Shown: piece by piece, positions 1 to 6,646 of the stretch
How the letters are laid out: each line of letters starts with the position of its first letter
How positions within the stretch are numbered: position 1 is the stretch's first letter
Assembly: GCA_900543715.1 (NCBI GenBank)
Contig: UQSX01000082.1
Span: 1 to 12,922, forward strand
Direction of reading: 5' to 3'
From: an uncultured Blautia sp.
Lineage (GTDB): Bacteria; Bacillota; Clostridia; Lachnospirales; Lachnospiraceae
DNA length: 12,922 nucleotides
Translations under genes and position numbers: made by a program
The notes under the pieces: model-generated
Seen by the model: the letters and a program-made list of their open reading frames with translations, nothing else
Databases searched by the model: none
What the model was told of the DNA's origin: nothing

Positions 1-1000
1 CACAATTTTTGAAAATATGCCGGTAATTACAAGAAATGCTTATATTGAAAATTGCGGTGAACAAAAAATAACTTTAGAGCAAGTGATGAGTATGTCACTT
101 GATTTACCCGACAAAGAATATGAGATGATTGAATTAACAGGTGCTTGGGCTCGTGAAAGGAGCATTAAGGAGAGAAAGCTAGAGCATGGAATTCAATCTA
201 TATATTCTCTAAGAGGATGTTCAAGTAATAATTTTAATCCTTTCATCGCTTTAAAGCGTGAAAATTGTAATGAATATGCTGGTGAGGTTTTAGGATTTAG
301 TTTTGTATATAGTGGGAATTTTTTAGCTCAGGTTGAAGTTGATACTTATGATGTTACAAGAGTGATGATGGGAATACATCCCCACTGTTTTAGCTGGAGT
401 CTTGAAAAAGGAGAAAGTTTTCAAACTCCGGAAGTAGTCATGGTGTATTCAAATGATGGACTAAATAAAATGTCACAAACTTACCACAAACTTTATCAAA
501 GACGATTGGCTCGTGGGAAATATCGTGATCAAGTACGACCTATTTTAGTTAATAATTGGGAGGCAACGTACTTTGATTTTGATGAAGAAAAAATTATGGA
601 TATTGCTGGAACTGCTCAAAAATTAGGAATCGAGTTATTTGTTCTTGATGATGGCTGGTTTGGTAAACGTAATAATGATGTTGCAGGGTTAGGTGACTGG
701 TATCCGAATTTACAAAAATTACCAAGTGGAATTAGTGGTTTATCAAGAAAAATAAATAATCTGGGAATGAAGTTTGGTTTGTGGTTTGAACCAGAAATGG
801 TCAATAAAAATTCTGATTTATATCGTAATCATCCACAGTGGATTTTAGAAACACCAAACCGTCCTAGTAGTCATGGACGTAATCAATTTGTATTAGATTT
901 TTCAAATCCAGAAGTCGTTATTTATGTTTATAATATGATGACAGAAGTAATTGATAAAGCAAATATTTCTTATATTAAATGGGATATGAACCGTCCCCTT
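1..1000. other. AT-rich segment with foreign codon use, ending inside the alpha-galactosidase gene
   Basis: Hand counts of single 60-base lines give 27-33 % GC at lines 1, 541 and 781, but 48-53 % at lines 1021 and 1141. Leucine codons before the switch are TTA in 16 of 26 cases and CTG in 1 of 26; after it they are TTA in 1 of 24 and CTG in 11 of 24. The change falls within or just after the codons for KWDMNR (977-994), a highly conserved stretch, and the reading frame is kept. The left boundary lies outside the window. Either homologous recombination with a divergent alpha-galactosidase gene or an assembly chimera would look like this. Confidence 0.7.
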
Positions 1001-1729
1001 ACAGAGGTAAATTCTGTCCTCCTTTCGGCGCAGAGAAAAGGGGAAACCTTCCACCGTTATATCCTTGGTCTGTATGACATTCTGGGCTGGCTGAAAGAGA
1101 GGTATCCTGACCTTTTGATAGAAGGCTGTTCCAGCGGAGGAGCCAGATTTGACCCAGGCATACTTTGCTATGGGGCTCAGAACTGGGCCAGCGACAATAC
1201 AGATGCCTTTGACCGTATGAAGATTCAGGAAGGATTTAGTTTGCTGTATCCTCCGGAAACTATCGGATCCCATGTGAGTATTACGCCTAACCATCAGACA
1301 GGTAGGAGTACTCCTCTGGACACACGTTATCAGGTGGCAAAGTTTTTTAACCTGGGCTATGAGTTGGATTTGACAAAATGCTCTGAAGAGGAAAGAAAAG
1401 AGATCCAAGAGCAGGTGCAGGAATATAAACAGGAGCGGTCCCGTTTTTTAAATGGCCGTTTTTTCCGTCATGATACACCAAATGAGAATTACATTATGTG
1501 GTCCGTAGTAACTGAGAAAGAATGTTTTGCAGTTATTTTTCAGAAATTCTGTGATCCTCTGTGTGCACAGAGTTGTTTTCGCCTGCTGGGGCTGGAGCCG
1601 GAAGCTGATTATGAAAATGTGAAAGACGGTAAGGTTTATGGGGGAGACGAACTGATGGAAGCAGGAATTACCGTATCCCTTGTAAAAGAAGATTTTCACG
1701 TCTTTACATTCCGGTTCAGAAAGCTATGA
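2..1729 (+). CDS. GH36 alpha-galactosidase, 5' end outside the window
   Basis: Hydrolyses terminal alpha-1,6-galactosyl residues of raffinose-type oligosaccharides or melibiose, probably in the cytoplasm. The frame is open to the window edge, so the ATG at 17 is internal; about 575 residues are present. GH36 enzymes of this type have about 730, so roughly 155 N-terminal residues are missing. Numbering from that ATG, the sequence shows LFVLDDGWFGKRN (DDGW at 211-214), LWFEPEMVN and KWDMNR with the probable nucleophile D323. EGCSSGGARFD follows, then WASDNTDA with D393, 70 residues after the nucleophile where family acid/base residues sit. The NHQTGR and GYELDL motifs near the C-terminus are also present. 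The next gene starts inside its stop codon (ATGA), so the two are probably coupled. Oddity: DNA before about 995 is AT-rich and TTA-biased, while the rest matches the neighbours, so the gene is a mosaic. The family call is secure; the exact substrate is inferred. Confidence 0.93.
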   Translation, partial: TIFENMPVITRNAYIENCGEQKITLEQVMSMSLDLPDKEYEMIELTGAWARERSIKERKLEHGIQSIYSLRGCSSNNFNPFIALKRENCNEYAGEVLGFSFVYSGNFLAQVEVDTYDVTRVMMGIHPHCFSWSLEKGESFQTPEVVMVYSNDGLNKMSQTYHKLYQRRLARGKYRDQVRPILVNNWEATYFDFDEEKIMDIAGTAQKLGIELFVLDDGWFGKRNNDVAGLGDWYPNLQKLPSGISGLSRKINNLGMKFGLWFEPEMVNKNSDLYRNHPQWILETPNRPSSHGRNQFVLDFSNPEVVIYVYNMMTEVIDKANISYIKWDMNRPLTEVNSVLLSAQRKGETFHRYILGLYDILGWLKERYPDLLIEGCSSGGARFDPGILCYGAQNWASDNTDAFDRMKIQEGFSLLYPPETIGSHVSITPNHQTGRSTPLDTRYQVAKFFNLGYELDLTKCSEEERKEIQEQVQEYKQERSRFLNGRFFRHDTPNENYIMWSVVTEKECFAVIFQKFCDPLCAQSCFRLLGLEPEADYENVKDGKVYGGDELMEAGITVSLVKEDFHVFTFRFRKL

Positions 1730-2496
1730 CGGAAATAAAAATGATCGTCAGTGATCTGGACGGCACTCTCCTTAATGAAGAACATATACTTTCCAAGAAA
1801 ACAGGCGAAATCCTGAAGGCAGCCTCAGCTCTGGGAATACAGCTCCTTATAGCCACAGGGAGAAGCTGGAATACAGCCAGCAGGCTTCTGGAGAAAACAG
1901 AAGGTGTCTGTGCCTTTGTGCTTTTAAATGGAGCAGAATTCAGAGATTCCCGGGGACAGCTGATTTTTCATGAGCCTATAGAACCGGAATCTGCCGGAAG
2001 AATTATAGATTATCTACTGGAACAGAAAATTGGATTTGAAATAAATACAGAACTGGGAGATTTTGCTACAGATACAGATTTATGTGTGGCTGACCATATA
2101 GAAAAATTAGAAGCTTTTGGGAAAAGTCTTCCGATTCTTTATAAAGTATTTGCCTTTTCAAAAAGTCCTGAGAAATTAGAAAAAGCCCGAAACTATTTTA
2201 GTCAGTCAAAAGTCCTGACCATTACTTCCTCGGCAGACTGGAATCTGGAAATCACTTCTTACAGAGCTCAAAAAGGAATTATGGTTGAAAAGGTAGCCTC
2301 ATATTACGGAATCAGCAAAGAGAAAATATTGGTCTTTGGAGACGGAGAAAATGATAAGTCTATGTTTGAAAAATTTCCTCATACCAGGGCTATGGGCAAT
2401 GCCCAGCCAGAGTTGAAGGCCCTGGCAGAAAGAGAAATCGGAACAAACGGGACAGACAGTGTGGCAGATGAAATACAAAAGATTCTGTGTGGATGA
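1726..2496 (+). CDS. Cof-type HAD-IIB family phosphatase
   Basis: A 256-residue soluble haloacid-dehalogenase-superfamily phosphatase, probably acting on sugar phosphates or nucleotides; the substrate cannot be read from sequence. Motif I is SDLDGTLL, with nucleophile D10 and acid/base D12. Motif II is IATGRS with T44. Motif III is K183 in AQKGIM. Motif IV is FGDGENDKSMF with D206 and D210. The segment of about residues 80-180 between motifs II and III is the C2 cap that places it in the Cof/IIB group. Length is typical. The start overlaps the alpha-galactosidase stop as ATGA, so it is probably expressed by reinitiation from the same mRNA. The pairing suggests a role near sugar use, but such phosphatases are common and promiscuous. 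Confidence 0.92.
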   Translation: MTEIKMIVSDLDGTLLNEEHILSKKTGEILKAASALGIQLLIATGRSWNTASRLLEKTEGVCAFVLLNGAEFRDSRGQLIFHEPIEPESAGRIIDYLLEQKIGFEINTELGDFATDTDLCVADHIEKLEAFGKSLPILYKVFAFSKSPEKLEKARNYFSQSKVLTITSSADWNLEITSYRAQKGIMVEKVASYYGISKEKILVFGDGENDKSMFEKFPHTRAMGNAQPELKALAEREIGTNGTDSVADEIQKILCG

Positions 2497-2502
2497 CTTT
2501 AA

Positions 2503-2700
2503 GCAAGTGGAGAAATAATCGAAGAATATCCGGACGATTATCCCCACCCAAGCTGTCTGATTTTTGGGTATACTGTTAACAGCAGGATTTTGCATATTGT
2601 AGCTGGATGTGATAGTATAAATTTATATATCATAACGGCATACTATCCAGACAGCAGAAAATTTGAAGATGATCTGAAAACCAGAAGAAAGGGGAAATAA
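2503..2700 (+). pseudogene. DUF4258 protein remnant, N-terminal part deleted
   Basis: Reading in frame from 2503 gives about 65 codons ending at TAA 2698-2700. They include GEIIEEYPDDYP, ILHIVAG and ITAYYPD...FEDDLKTRRKGK. I recognise these as the conserved C-terminal two thirds of small DUF4258 proteins (usually about 90-100 residues), which often precede a YgiT-type zinc-finger gene in clostridia. The frame is closed by TAA at 2500-2502, and there is no ATG or GTG and no ribosome binding site before the conserved part. The first 30 or so residues are missing and the HAD gene ends 6 bp upstream of the frame. The rest has no internal stops, so the loss looks recent. The DUF4258 link is recalled, not searched. 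These proteins have been proposed as toxin-like partners, which is unproven here. Confidence 0.72.
2590..2618 (+). promoter_or_regulatory. Possible sigma-A promoter inside the DUF4258 remnant
   Basis: TTGCAT (2590-2595) and TAGTAT (2613-2618) are 17 bp apart and point at the zinc-finger gene 85 bp downstream. Each box deviates from consensus and the region is AT-rich, so chance is possible. If real, it would let the zinc-finger gene be expressed independently of the alpha-galactosidase / HAD transcript. Confidence 0.3.
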
Positions 2701-2702
2701 TT

Positions 2703-2930
2703 ATGTGTATGTTTTGCAAGAATACGACAACTATTCAAAGCACTACAACCCATGTGGTAAACTATAAAAACTGTATTATTGTAATTAAAAATGTTCCCTG
2801 TCTTGAATGTGATCAGTGCGGCGAGAAATATTATACAGATGAAGTGGCTGAAAAACTGGAAGTAATTGTAAATATGGCTAAAAAGCTGATGCAGGAGATT
2901 GCGGTCATTGATTATCAGCAGGCAGCATAA
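2703..2930 (+). CDS. YgiT-type zinc-finger protein, MqsA N-domain-like
   Basis: A 75-residue protein with CMFC at residues 2-5 and CLECDQC at 33-39, giving a CxxC...CxxC zinc knuckle. The following GEKYYTDEVAEKLE is typical of YgiT-type zinc-finger domains, related to the N-terminal domain of the antitoxin MqsA. The C-terminal helix-turn-helix of full MqsA is absent, as is usual for these short clostridial proteins. It begins 2 bp after the DUF4258 stop, with AAAGGGG upstream as ribosome binding site, so the two were clearly one operon. With the DUF4258 partner broken, this may be an orphan antitoxin or regulator; that role is inferred from context. The coding sequence is intact. Confidence 0.85.
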   Translation: MCMFCKNTTTIQSTTTHVVNYKNCIIVIKNVPCLECDQCGEKYYTDEVAEKLEVIVNMAKKLMQEIAVIDYQQAA

Positions 2931-2955
2931 ACAGGAAACAGCAATTCCCCAGCAA

Positions 2956-3002
2956 CCGCCAAATATGTATGCTGACATACTTGCTTGGCAAGCTGCTGGC
3001 GG
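2956..3002. repeat. Nested inverted repeats, possible three-way junction, in the convergent gap
   Basis: CCGCCA (2956-2961) pairs with TGGCGG (2997-3002). Inside lie two adjacent hairpins: GTATG/CATAC with loop CTGA (2967-2980) and GCTT/AAGC with loop GGC (2983-2993). The arrangement can fold on either strand. Neither strand has a T-run after it, so it is not a standard intrinsic terminator. It lies between the stop of the zinc-finger gene and the stop of tmcAL on the opposite strand. No other terminator is visible in 2931-3013. Confidence 0.4.
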
Positions 3003-3013
3003 CATTCAGAAAA

Positions 3014-4285
3014 TCAGAGAATCACAGGAGATTTTTGCAGATCACTGACAAAGGTCCTCTGTGATTTTTCTATTTTTACAGACTCATACAGGTCTGCACA
3101 GAACAGGTCTTTTTCAAAAGCTTTCCCACAGTCTTCCGGAAGTATTTTCCGATAATCGGCGGCTTTGGTGATCACAGGGATCCGGCTGCTGTCCTGGAGC
3201 CTGCGCAGAAGAGAGGAGCTTTCCTTTCGGAAGCCCAGAAGCCGTACATAGCCGGGATTTTCTGCCATATCCTCCTGGGTAATAGAAAGAAGGATATGGA
3301 GGAGAGCCCTGCTGATCCGGGTATAGGTCATTTCCCTGGTTTTTAAAAGGGAAATAAACTGGGAAAAGGAAGCGAAATGATTCAGCTCTCTGCGGATTCT
3401 TCTGGCCAGGTCTAAAGACACATCTGCAAAAGCAGCCAGCTCTTCCGGAGTATGGAGCAAAAGCCGGTATTTCAGAAGAAGAGAAAAATCATCTTCCGTT
3501 ACAGGAAGGTCCCAGGACAATAATTCTTTTGTAAAAGCAGCCACAGAATCCGGCTGAGTATGAGTCAGAAGCCTGTCTAAAGGCATATCTTTACAGTTTG
3601 AACCAGTAAGGACCCGGCGGACAGCAGTGGCGCTGGAAAGGGGCTGAGAGAGGCTTTCGTCGTGATAGCCGGCCCCTTCTCTTTTTATGGTAACAGGAGA
3701 TATCCGGCTGTTCAGCCGGGAAAGGGCTTTGCAGTATTCAATTCCCAGAAGATTGTTAGGGCTGTCCAATAAATTTTCGATTCCCGAAAAAAGGGAATCC
3801 CCGGAGAAACTTTGGCCGTGAGGGGTTTCCAGATATTTTCTTAATGCTGATTTTCTTGCAGCAGGAAAGGAAAGTCCTTCTTTTAATGAACCCCGCAGGA
3901 AGTTTTGAAATTCCTTTGGCTCCCTGGCTAGAATCTGTCCCAGCTTCTGACAGGAAAGAGCATCTCCGGATTCGCTGCCGAAGCACAGGTGATCCACGCA
4001 ATCCAGAGCGTCCAGGATCCCTACAGCCCCTTTGGAGAAATATTCAGCGCTTCCGCTGGCCCAGCAGGAGGGCAGCTCCAGCACTGCGTCAGCCCCTCCC
4101 AGAAGAGCCATCCGGGTTCTGGCATATTTATCAAAGACAGCAGGAGCTCCTCTCTGGACAAAGTCTCCGCTCATGATCACAAGGACATACCGGTTCCCGG
4201 TGAGATTCCGGGCCTGTTCTATCTGATAGGCGTGGCCTTTGTGAAAGGGGTTGTATTCTGCAATGATTCCAGTAATGCCTTCCAT
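3014..4285 (-). CDS. tmcAL: tRNA(Met) cytidine acetate ligase (TmcAL, formerly YlbM/DUF795)
   Basis: In this family the enzyme uses ATP and acetate to form acetyl-AMP and acetylates cytidine 34 of elongator tRNA(Met) (ac4C), supporting accurate AUG decoding. The 423-residue product has the nucleotidyltransferase signature EYNPFHKGH (residues 10-18), FVQRG (42-46), FGSE (102-105), NNLLGIEY (177-184), KREGAGYHD (201-209) and SSATAVRR (217-224). Length is in the usual 390-430 range. The start is supported by AAGGAAGG (plus-strand 4295-4302) 9 nt upstream. It is divergent from ackA, whose product makes or uses acetate, and convergent with the zinc-finger gene. Family assignment is firm. Confidence 0.95.
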   Translation of the reverse strand: MEGITGIIAEYNPFHKGHAYQIEQARNLTGNRYVLVIMSGDFVQRGAPAVFDKYARTRMALLGGADAVLELPSCWASGSAEYFSKGAVGILDALDCVDHLCFGSESGDALSCQKLGQILAREPKEFQNFLRGSLKEGLSFPAARKSALRKYLETPHGQSFSGDSLFSGIENLLDSPNNLLGIEYCKALSRLNSRISPVTIKREGAGYHDESLSQPLSSATAVRRVLTGSNCKDMPLDRLLTHTQPDSVAAFTKELLSWDLPVTEDDFSLLLKYRLLLHTPEELAAFADVSLDLARRIRRELNHFASFSQFISLLKTREMTYTRISRALLHILLSITQEDMAENPGYVRLLGFRKESSSLLRRLQDSSRIPVITKAADYRKILPEDCGKAFEKDLFCADLYESVKIEKSQRTFVSDLQKSPVIL

Positions 4286-4331
4286 AAGAATTTTCCTTCC
4301 TTAATAATATTTATATAGCATTGTGATATCC

Positions 4332-4361
4332 AGTATACAGGATTCTCCCGAAACTTGGCAA
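4332..4361 (-). promoter_or_regulatory. Candidate sigma-A promoter of tmcAL
   Basis: Read on the minus strand, TTGCCA (4361-4356) and TATACT (4337-4332) are separated by 18 bp. Transcription would begin near 4325, leaving a leader of about 40 nt with AAGGAAGG before the tmcAL start. It sits back to back with the ackA promoter. Confidence 0.6.
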
Positions 4362-4384
4362 CGGGTTGTTTGGAAAAGAATACA

Positions 4385-4400
4385 ATTTTCCCGGGAAAAT
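4385..4400. promoter_or_regulatory. Perfect 16-bp palindrome between the tmcAL and ackA promoters
   Basis: ATTTTCCCGGGAAAAT is an uninterrupted perfect palindrome. Its centre lies at about -56 from the predicted ackA start and -68 from the predicted tmcAL start, just outside both -35 boxes. The position suits an activator or a shared operator. I do not recognise it as a known site, and it does not fit the CcpA cre consensus. Confidence 0.45.
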
Positions 4401-4413
4401 CCCCAACACGCTC

Positions 4414-4442
4414 TTGTATGGCCTTTTAAAACGTTGTATAAT
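4414..4442 (+). promoter_or_regulatory. Candidate sigma-A promoter of ackA
   Basis: A perfect TATAAT (4437-4442) lies 17 bp after a weak TTGTAT (4414-4419). The predicted start near 4449 gives a leader of about 68 nt. A weak -35 with a strong -10 suggests an activator could help, and the palindrome at 4385-4400 lies immediately upstream. Confidence 0.65.
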
Positions 4443-4452
4443 ATCACTAAAT

Positions 4453-4482
4453 GTGGGGTCTTTTTTAAAGAAAAGTCCTCAC
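4453..4482 (+). other. Stem-loop at the 5' end of the ackA leader
   Basis: GTGGGGTCTTTT (4453-4464) pairs with AAAAGTCCTCAC (4471-4482) over 12 positions with one G-U pair and one T-T mismatch; the loop is 6 nt. It would start about 4 nt from the predicted 5' end and leaves the ribosome binding site (GGAGG, 4504-4508) free. A role in mRNA stability is a guess. No T-run follows, so it is not a terminator. Confidence 0.45.
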
Positions 4483-4516
4483 CTGAGATTATCTAATGAT
4501 AGCGGAGGAAGAAAAA

Positions 4517-5719
4517 ATGAACGTATTAGTAGTAAACTGCGGAAGTTCATCACTGAAATTCCAGTTGATCAATTCTGAGACAGAAGCCGTTGCAGCCAAA
4601 GGCTTATGCGAGCGTATCGGACTTGACGGAAGACTGGTATACCAGCCCACAGGCGGAGAAAAAGAGGTTACAGAGGCAGCTATGCCTACTCACACAGAGG
4701 CTATCAAGATGGTGCTGGACGCTCTGGTAAATCCTAAGACAGGCGTATTAAAGAGCCTGGATGAGGTAGAGGCTATCGGCCATCGTGTTCTTCACGGCGG
4801 AGCAAAGATCTCTGATTCCTGCATTATCAATGATGAAGTAATTTCTGTTATTGAAGAGTGCTGTGACCTGGGACCACTTCACAATCCTGCAAACCTTATG
4901 GGTATCCGGGCATGTATGGAACTGATGCCGGGAAAACCAAACGTAGCTGTATTCGACACAGCTTTCCATCAGACTATGCCTGAGAAAGCATATATGTATG
5001 CCATTCCATATAAATACTATGACAAATACAAAGTTCGTAAATACGGTTTCCACGGAACTTCTCACAGATTCGTTTCTAAAGAGACTATCAAATTCCTGGG
5101 CCTGGATCCAGAAAACTCTAAAGTGATCGTTGCTCACTTAGGAAACGGTTCTTCTATCAGTGCAGTAGTAAACGGCAAATGTGTAGATACTTCTATGGGT
5201 CTTACACCTCTGGAAGGCCTGGTAATGGGTACACGTTCCGGAGACTTAGATCCAGCTGTTCTGGAGTATATCTGCAATAAAGAAAATATCAGCGTATCCG
5301 AGATGGTAAGGATCCTGAACAAGGAGTCCGGTTTACTGGGACTTTCTCAGGGACTTTCCAGCGACTTCCGTGACCTGAGCGAGGCTATGGAAAATGGAAA
5401 TGCTGACGCAAAACGTGCCATTGACTGCCTGTGCTACAGAATCATCAAATATATCGGTTCCTATGTGGCAGCTATGAACGGTGTAGACGCTATTGCCTTT
5501 ACTGGCGGTATCGGTGAGAATGCAGCCCTTGTCCGCAAAACAGTTGTTGATAATCTGTCTTATCTGGGAATCACACTGGATGAGGAAGCAAATAAGGCAA
5601 GGGGAGAGGACAAAGTAATCTCTACTTCTGACTCAAAAGTGACAGTTGCTGTTATTCCTACTAACGAAGAACTGGCTATCTGCCAGGAGACAGCAGAACT
5701 GGTAAAAAATCAGAAATAA
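4517..5719 (+). CDS. ackA: Acetate kinase
   Basis: Interconverts acetyl phosphate + ADP and acetate + ATP; in fermenters this is the ATP-yielding last step of acetate formation. The 400-residue product is full length. It shows NCGSSSLKF (N7), GHRVLHGG (R90), FDTAFHQTMP (D147), YGFHGTSH (H179), VAHLGNGSS, MGTRSGDLDP (R240), FTGGIGENA and PTNEE near residue 384, matching the catalytic and nucleotide-binding residues known for acetate kinases. I chose the ATG at 4517 because GGAGGAAG lies just upstream; the in-frame ATG at 4496 lies before that site. Codon use is strongly biased, as expected for high expression. No phosphotransacetylase gene adjoins it in the window. No terminator is seen before the next promoter, which starts 3 bp after the stop. 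Confidence 0.98.
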   Translation: MNVLVVNCGSSSLKFQLINSETEAVAAKGLCERIGLDGRLVYQPTGGEKEVTEAAMPTHTEAIKMVLDALVNPKTGVLKSLDEVEAIGHRVLHGGAKISDSCIINDEVISVIEECCDLGPLHNPANLMGIRACMELMPGKPNVAVFDTAFHQTMPEKAYMYAIPYKYYDKYKVRKYGFHGTSHRFVSKETIKFLGLDPENSKVIVAHLGNGSSISAVVNGKCVDTSMGLTPLEGLVMGTRSGDLDPAVLEYICNKENISVSEMVRILNKESGLLGLSQGLSSDFRDLSEAMENGNADAKRAIDCLCYRIIKYIGSYVAAMNGVDAIAFTGGIGENAALVRKTVVDNLSYLGITLDEEANKARGEDKVISTSDSKVTVAVIPTNEELAICQETAELVKNQK

Positions 5720-5722
5720 TGG

Positions 5723-5751
5723 TTGACAAACCTGGGATACCTATGTATAAT
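5723..5751 (+). promoter_or_regulatory. Full-consensus sigma-A promoter of DUF177-rpmF
   Basis: TTGACA (5723-5728) and TATAAT (5746-5751) match consensus exactly at 17 bp spacing. The predicted start near 5758 gives a leader of about 20 nt with AGGAGA before the ATG at 5778. Strong constitutive output suits a ribosomal protein operon. The last base of the -10 box begins a second TTGACA (5751-5756). Confidence 0.88.
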
Positions 5752-5777
5752 TGACAAGGTGTGATTAGGAGACTATT

Positions 5778-6305
5778 ATGCTAATTGATTTATCAGAAAT
5801 TTTATCCTTGGAAGGAAAGACACAGGTTGTGGAAGCACCTGTTTCCATGGATTCCTTTCAAAGCAGACTGGGAGAATTCCCGGTAGCTGAGAAGGAGCCT
5901 TTGACTGTGACTGTTACAAACACAGGAAATAAGGTTCTCAAGATAGAAGCCAAAGGTCATATTACAGTAAAGATTCCCTGCGATAAATGCCTGAAGGAGG
6001 TTCCTACAGAATTTCCCATCGACATGGAGCAGGAAGTAGATATGAAGGCTTCTGGAGAAGACAGGATAAAAGACTTAGATGAAATTAATTATGTCACAGG
6101 TTGCAGCCTGGACGTAGAGCAGTTAGTGCATAATGAGATTTTAATCCATTGGCCTTTAAGGGTTCTATGTAGAGAGGACTGCCGTGGTCTCTGCCCGGTA
6201 TGCGGCAAAGACCTGAACGAAGGTTCTTGTAACTGTGATCAGTCAAGTCCTGATCCACGAATGGCGGCAATCCGTGATATATTTAGCAAATTTAAGGAGG
6301 TGTAA
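5778..6305 (+). CDS. DUF177 (YceD-like) rRNA accumulation protein
   Basis: A 175-residue member of the DUF177/YceD family, whose E. coli and plant members are linked to 23S rRNA accumulation and ribosome assembly. It shows the family IPCDKCLKEV motif (C68, C71) in the middle. A C-terminal cysteine cluster follows (C131, C135, C139, C142, C151, C153) containing CPVCGKDL, likely a metal site, and then the typical DPRMAAI...F tail. It is immediately upstream of rpmF, the standard arrangement across bacteria. The rpmF ribosome binding site AAGGAGGTG (6294-6302) lies in its last codons, implying coupled translation. The biochemical function of the family is not settled. Confidence 0.92.
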   Translation: MLIDLSEILSLEGKTQVVEAPVSMDSFQSRLGEFPVAEKEPLTVTVTNTGNKVLKIEAKGHITVKIPCDKCLKEVPTEFPIDMEQEVDMKASGEDRIKDLDEINYVTGCSLDVEQLVHNEILIHWPLRVLCREDCRGLCPVCGKDLNEGSCNCDQSSPDPRMAAIRDIFSKFKEV

Positions 6306-6308
6306 CCT

Positions 6309-6494
6309 ATGTCTATCTGTCCAAAGAATAAATCTTCTAAAGCTAGAAGAGATAAAAGAAGAGCAAACTGGAAAATGAGCGCTCCCAATTTGGTAAAATG
6401 CAGCAAGTGCGGCGCATTAATGATGCCACACAGAGTTTGCCGTTCATGCGGAAGCTACAACAAGAGAGAGATCATCAAAATGGAAGAGGCATAA
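6309..6494 (+). CDS. rpmF: Ribosomal protein bL32
   Basis: A 61-residue basic protein of the large ribosomal subunit. It has the N-terminal SSKARRDKRRANWK segment followed by CSKCG and CRSCG, the four cysteines of the zinc-binding form of L32. Start and length match the family. It begins 3 bp after the DUF177 stop and is followed by a strong intrinsic terminator, so DUF177-rpmF form a two-gene operon under the consensus promoter at 5723-5751. Confidence 0.97.
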   Translation: MSICPKNKSSKARRDKRRANWKMSAPNLVKCSKCGALMMPHRVCRSCGSYNKREIIKMEEA

Positions 6495-6508
6495 AAAATG
6501 CAGCTTGC

Positions 6509-6546
6509 AGGTCCTGAGGCGAAAACCTCAGGACCTTATTTTATTC
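6509..6546 (+). terminator. Intrinsic terminator after rpmF
   Basis: An 11-bp perfect stem, AGGTCCTGAGG (6509-6519) with CCTCAGGACCT (6526-6536), closes a 6-nt CGAAAA loop. It is followed by TATTTTATT. This should end the DUF177-rpmF transcript. Confidence 0.92.
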
Positions 6547-6646
6547 TATAGAAAGGCCCCAGGGATCTCGTTGTTTACTCCTGTATTTAGATATGTGAAT
6601 ATAGAAATAATTATTTAATAAAATTGTAATATTTTTCGGAAAAACC

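Noticed and set aside
2965..3048. A 27-codon plus-strand frame starting MYADILAWQAAGG, open further upstream without a start.
   Set aside because: It overlaps the inverted repeats and the 3' end of tmcAL, has no ribosome binding site and matches no family I know. The composition could be chance or an unidentified remnant.
3046..3062. Possible leftward terminator within the 3' end of tmcAL.
   Set aside because: It lies inside the coding sequence and no stable stem followed by a T-run can be drawn.
3844..4318. Several plus-strand open frames opposite tmcAL.
   Set aside because: They lie entirely or mostly over a well-supported gene, show no family motifs and have low-complexity Ser/Pro/Arg composition typical of antisense shadows.
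4496..4516. Upstream in-frame ATG for ackA adding seven residues.
   Set aside because: The good ribosome binding site GGAGG (4504-4508) lies after this ATG and fits the start at 4517, which also gives the family N-terminus MNVLVVNCGSSS.
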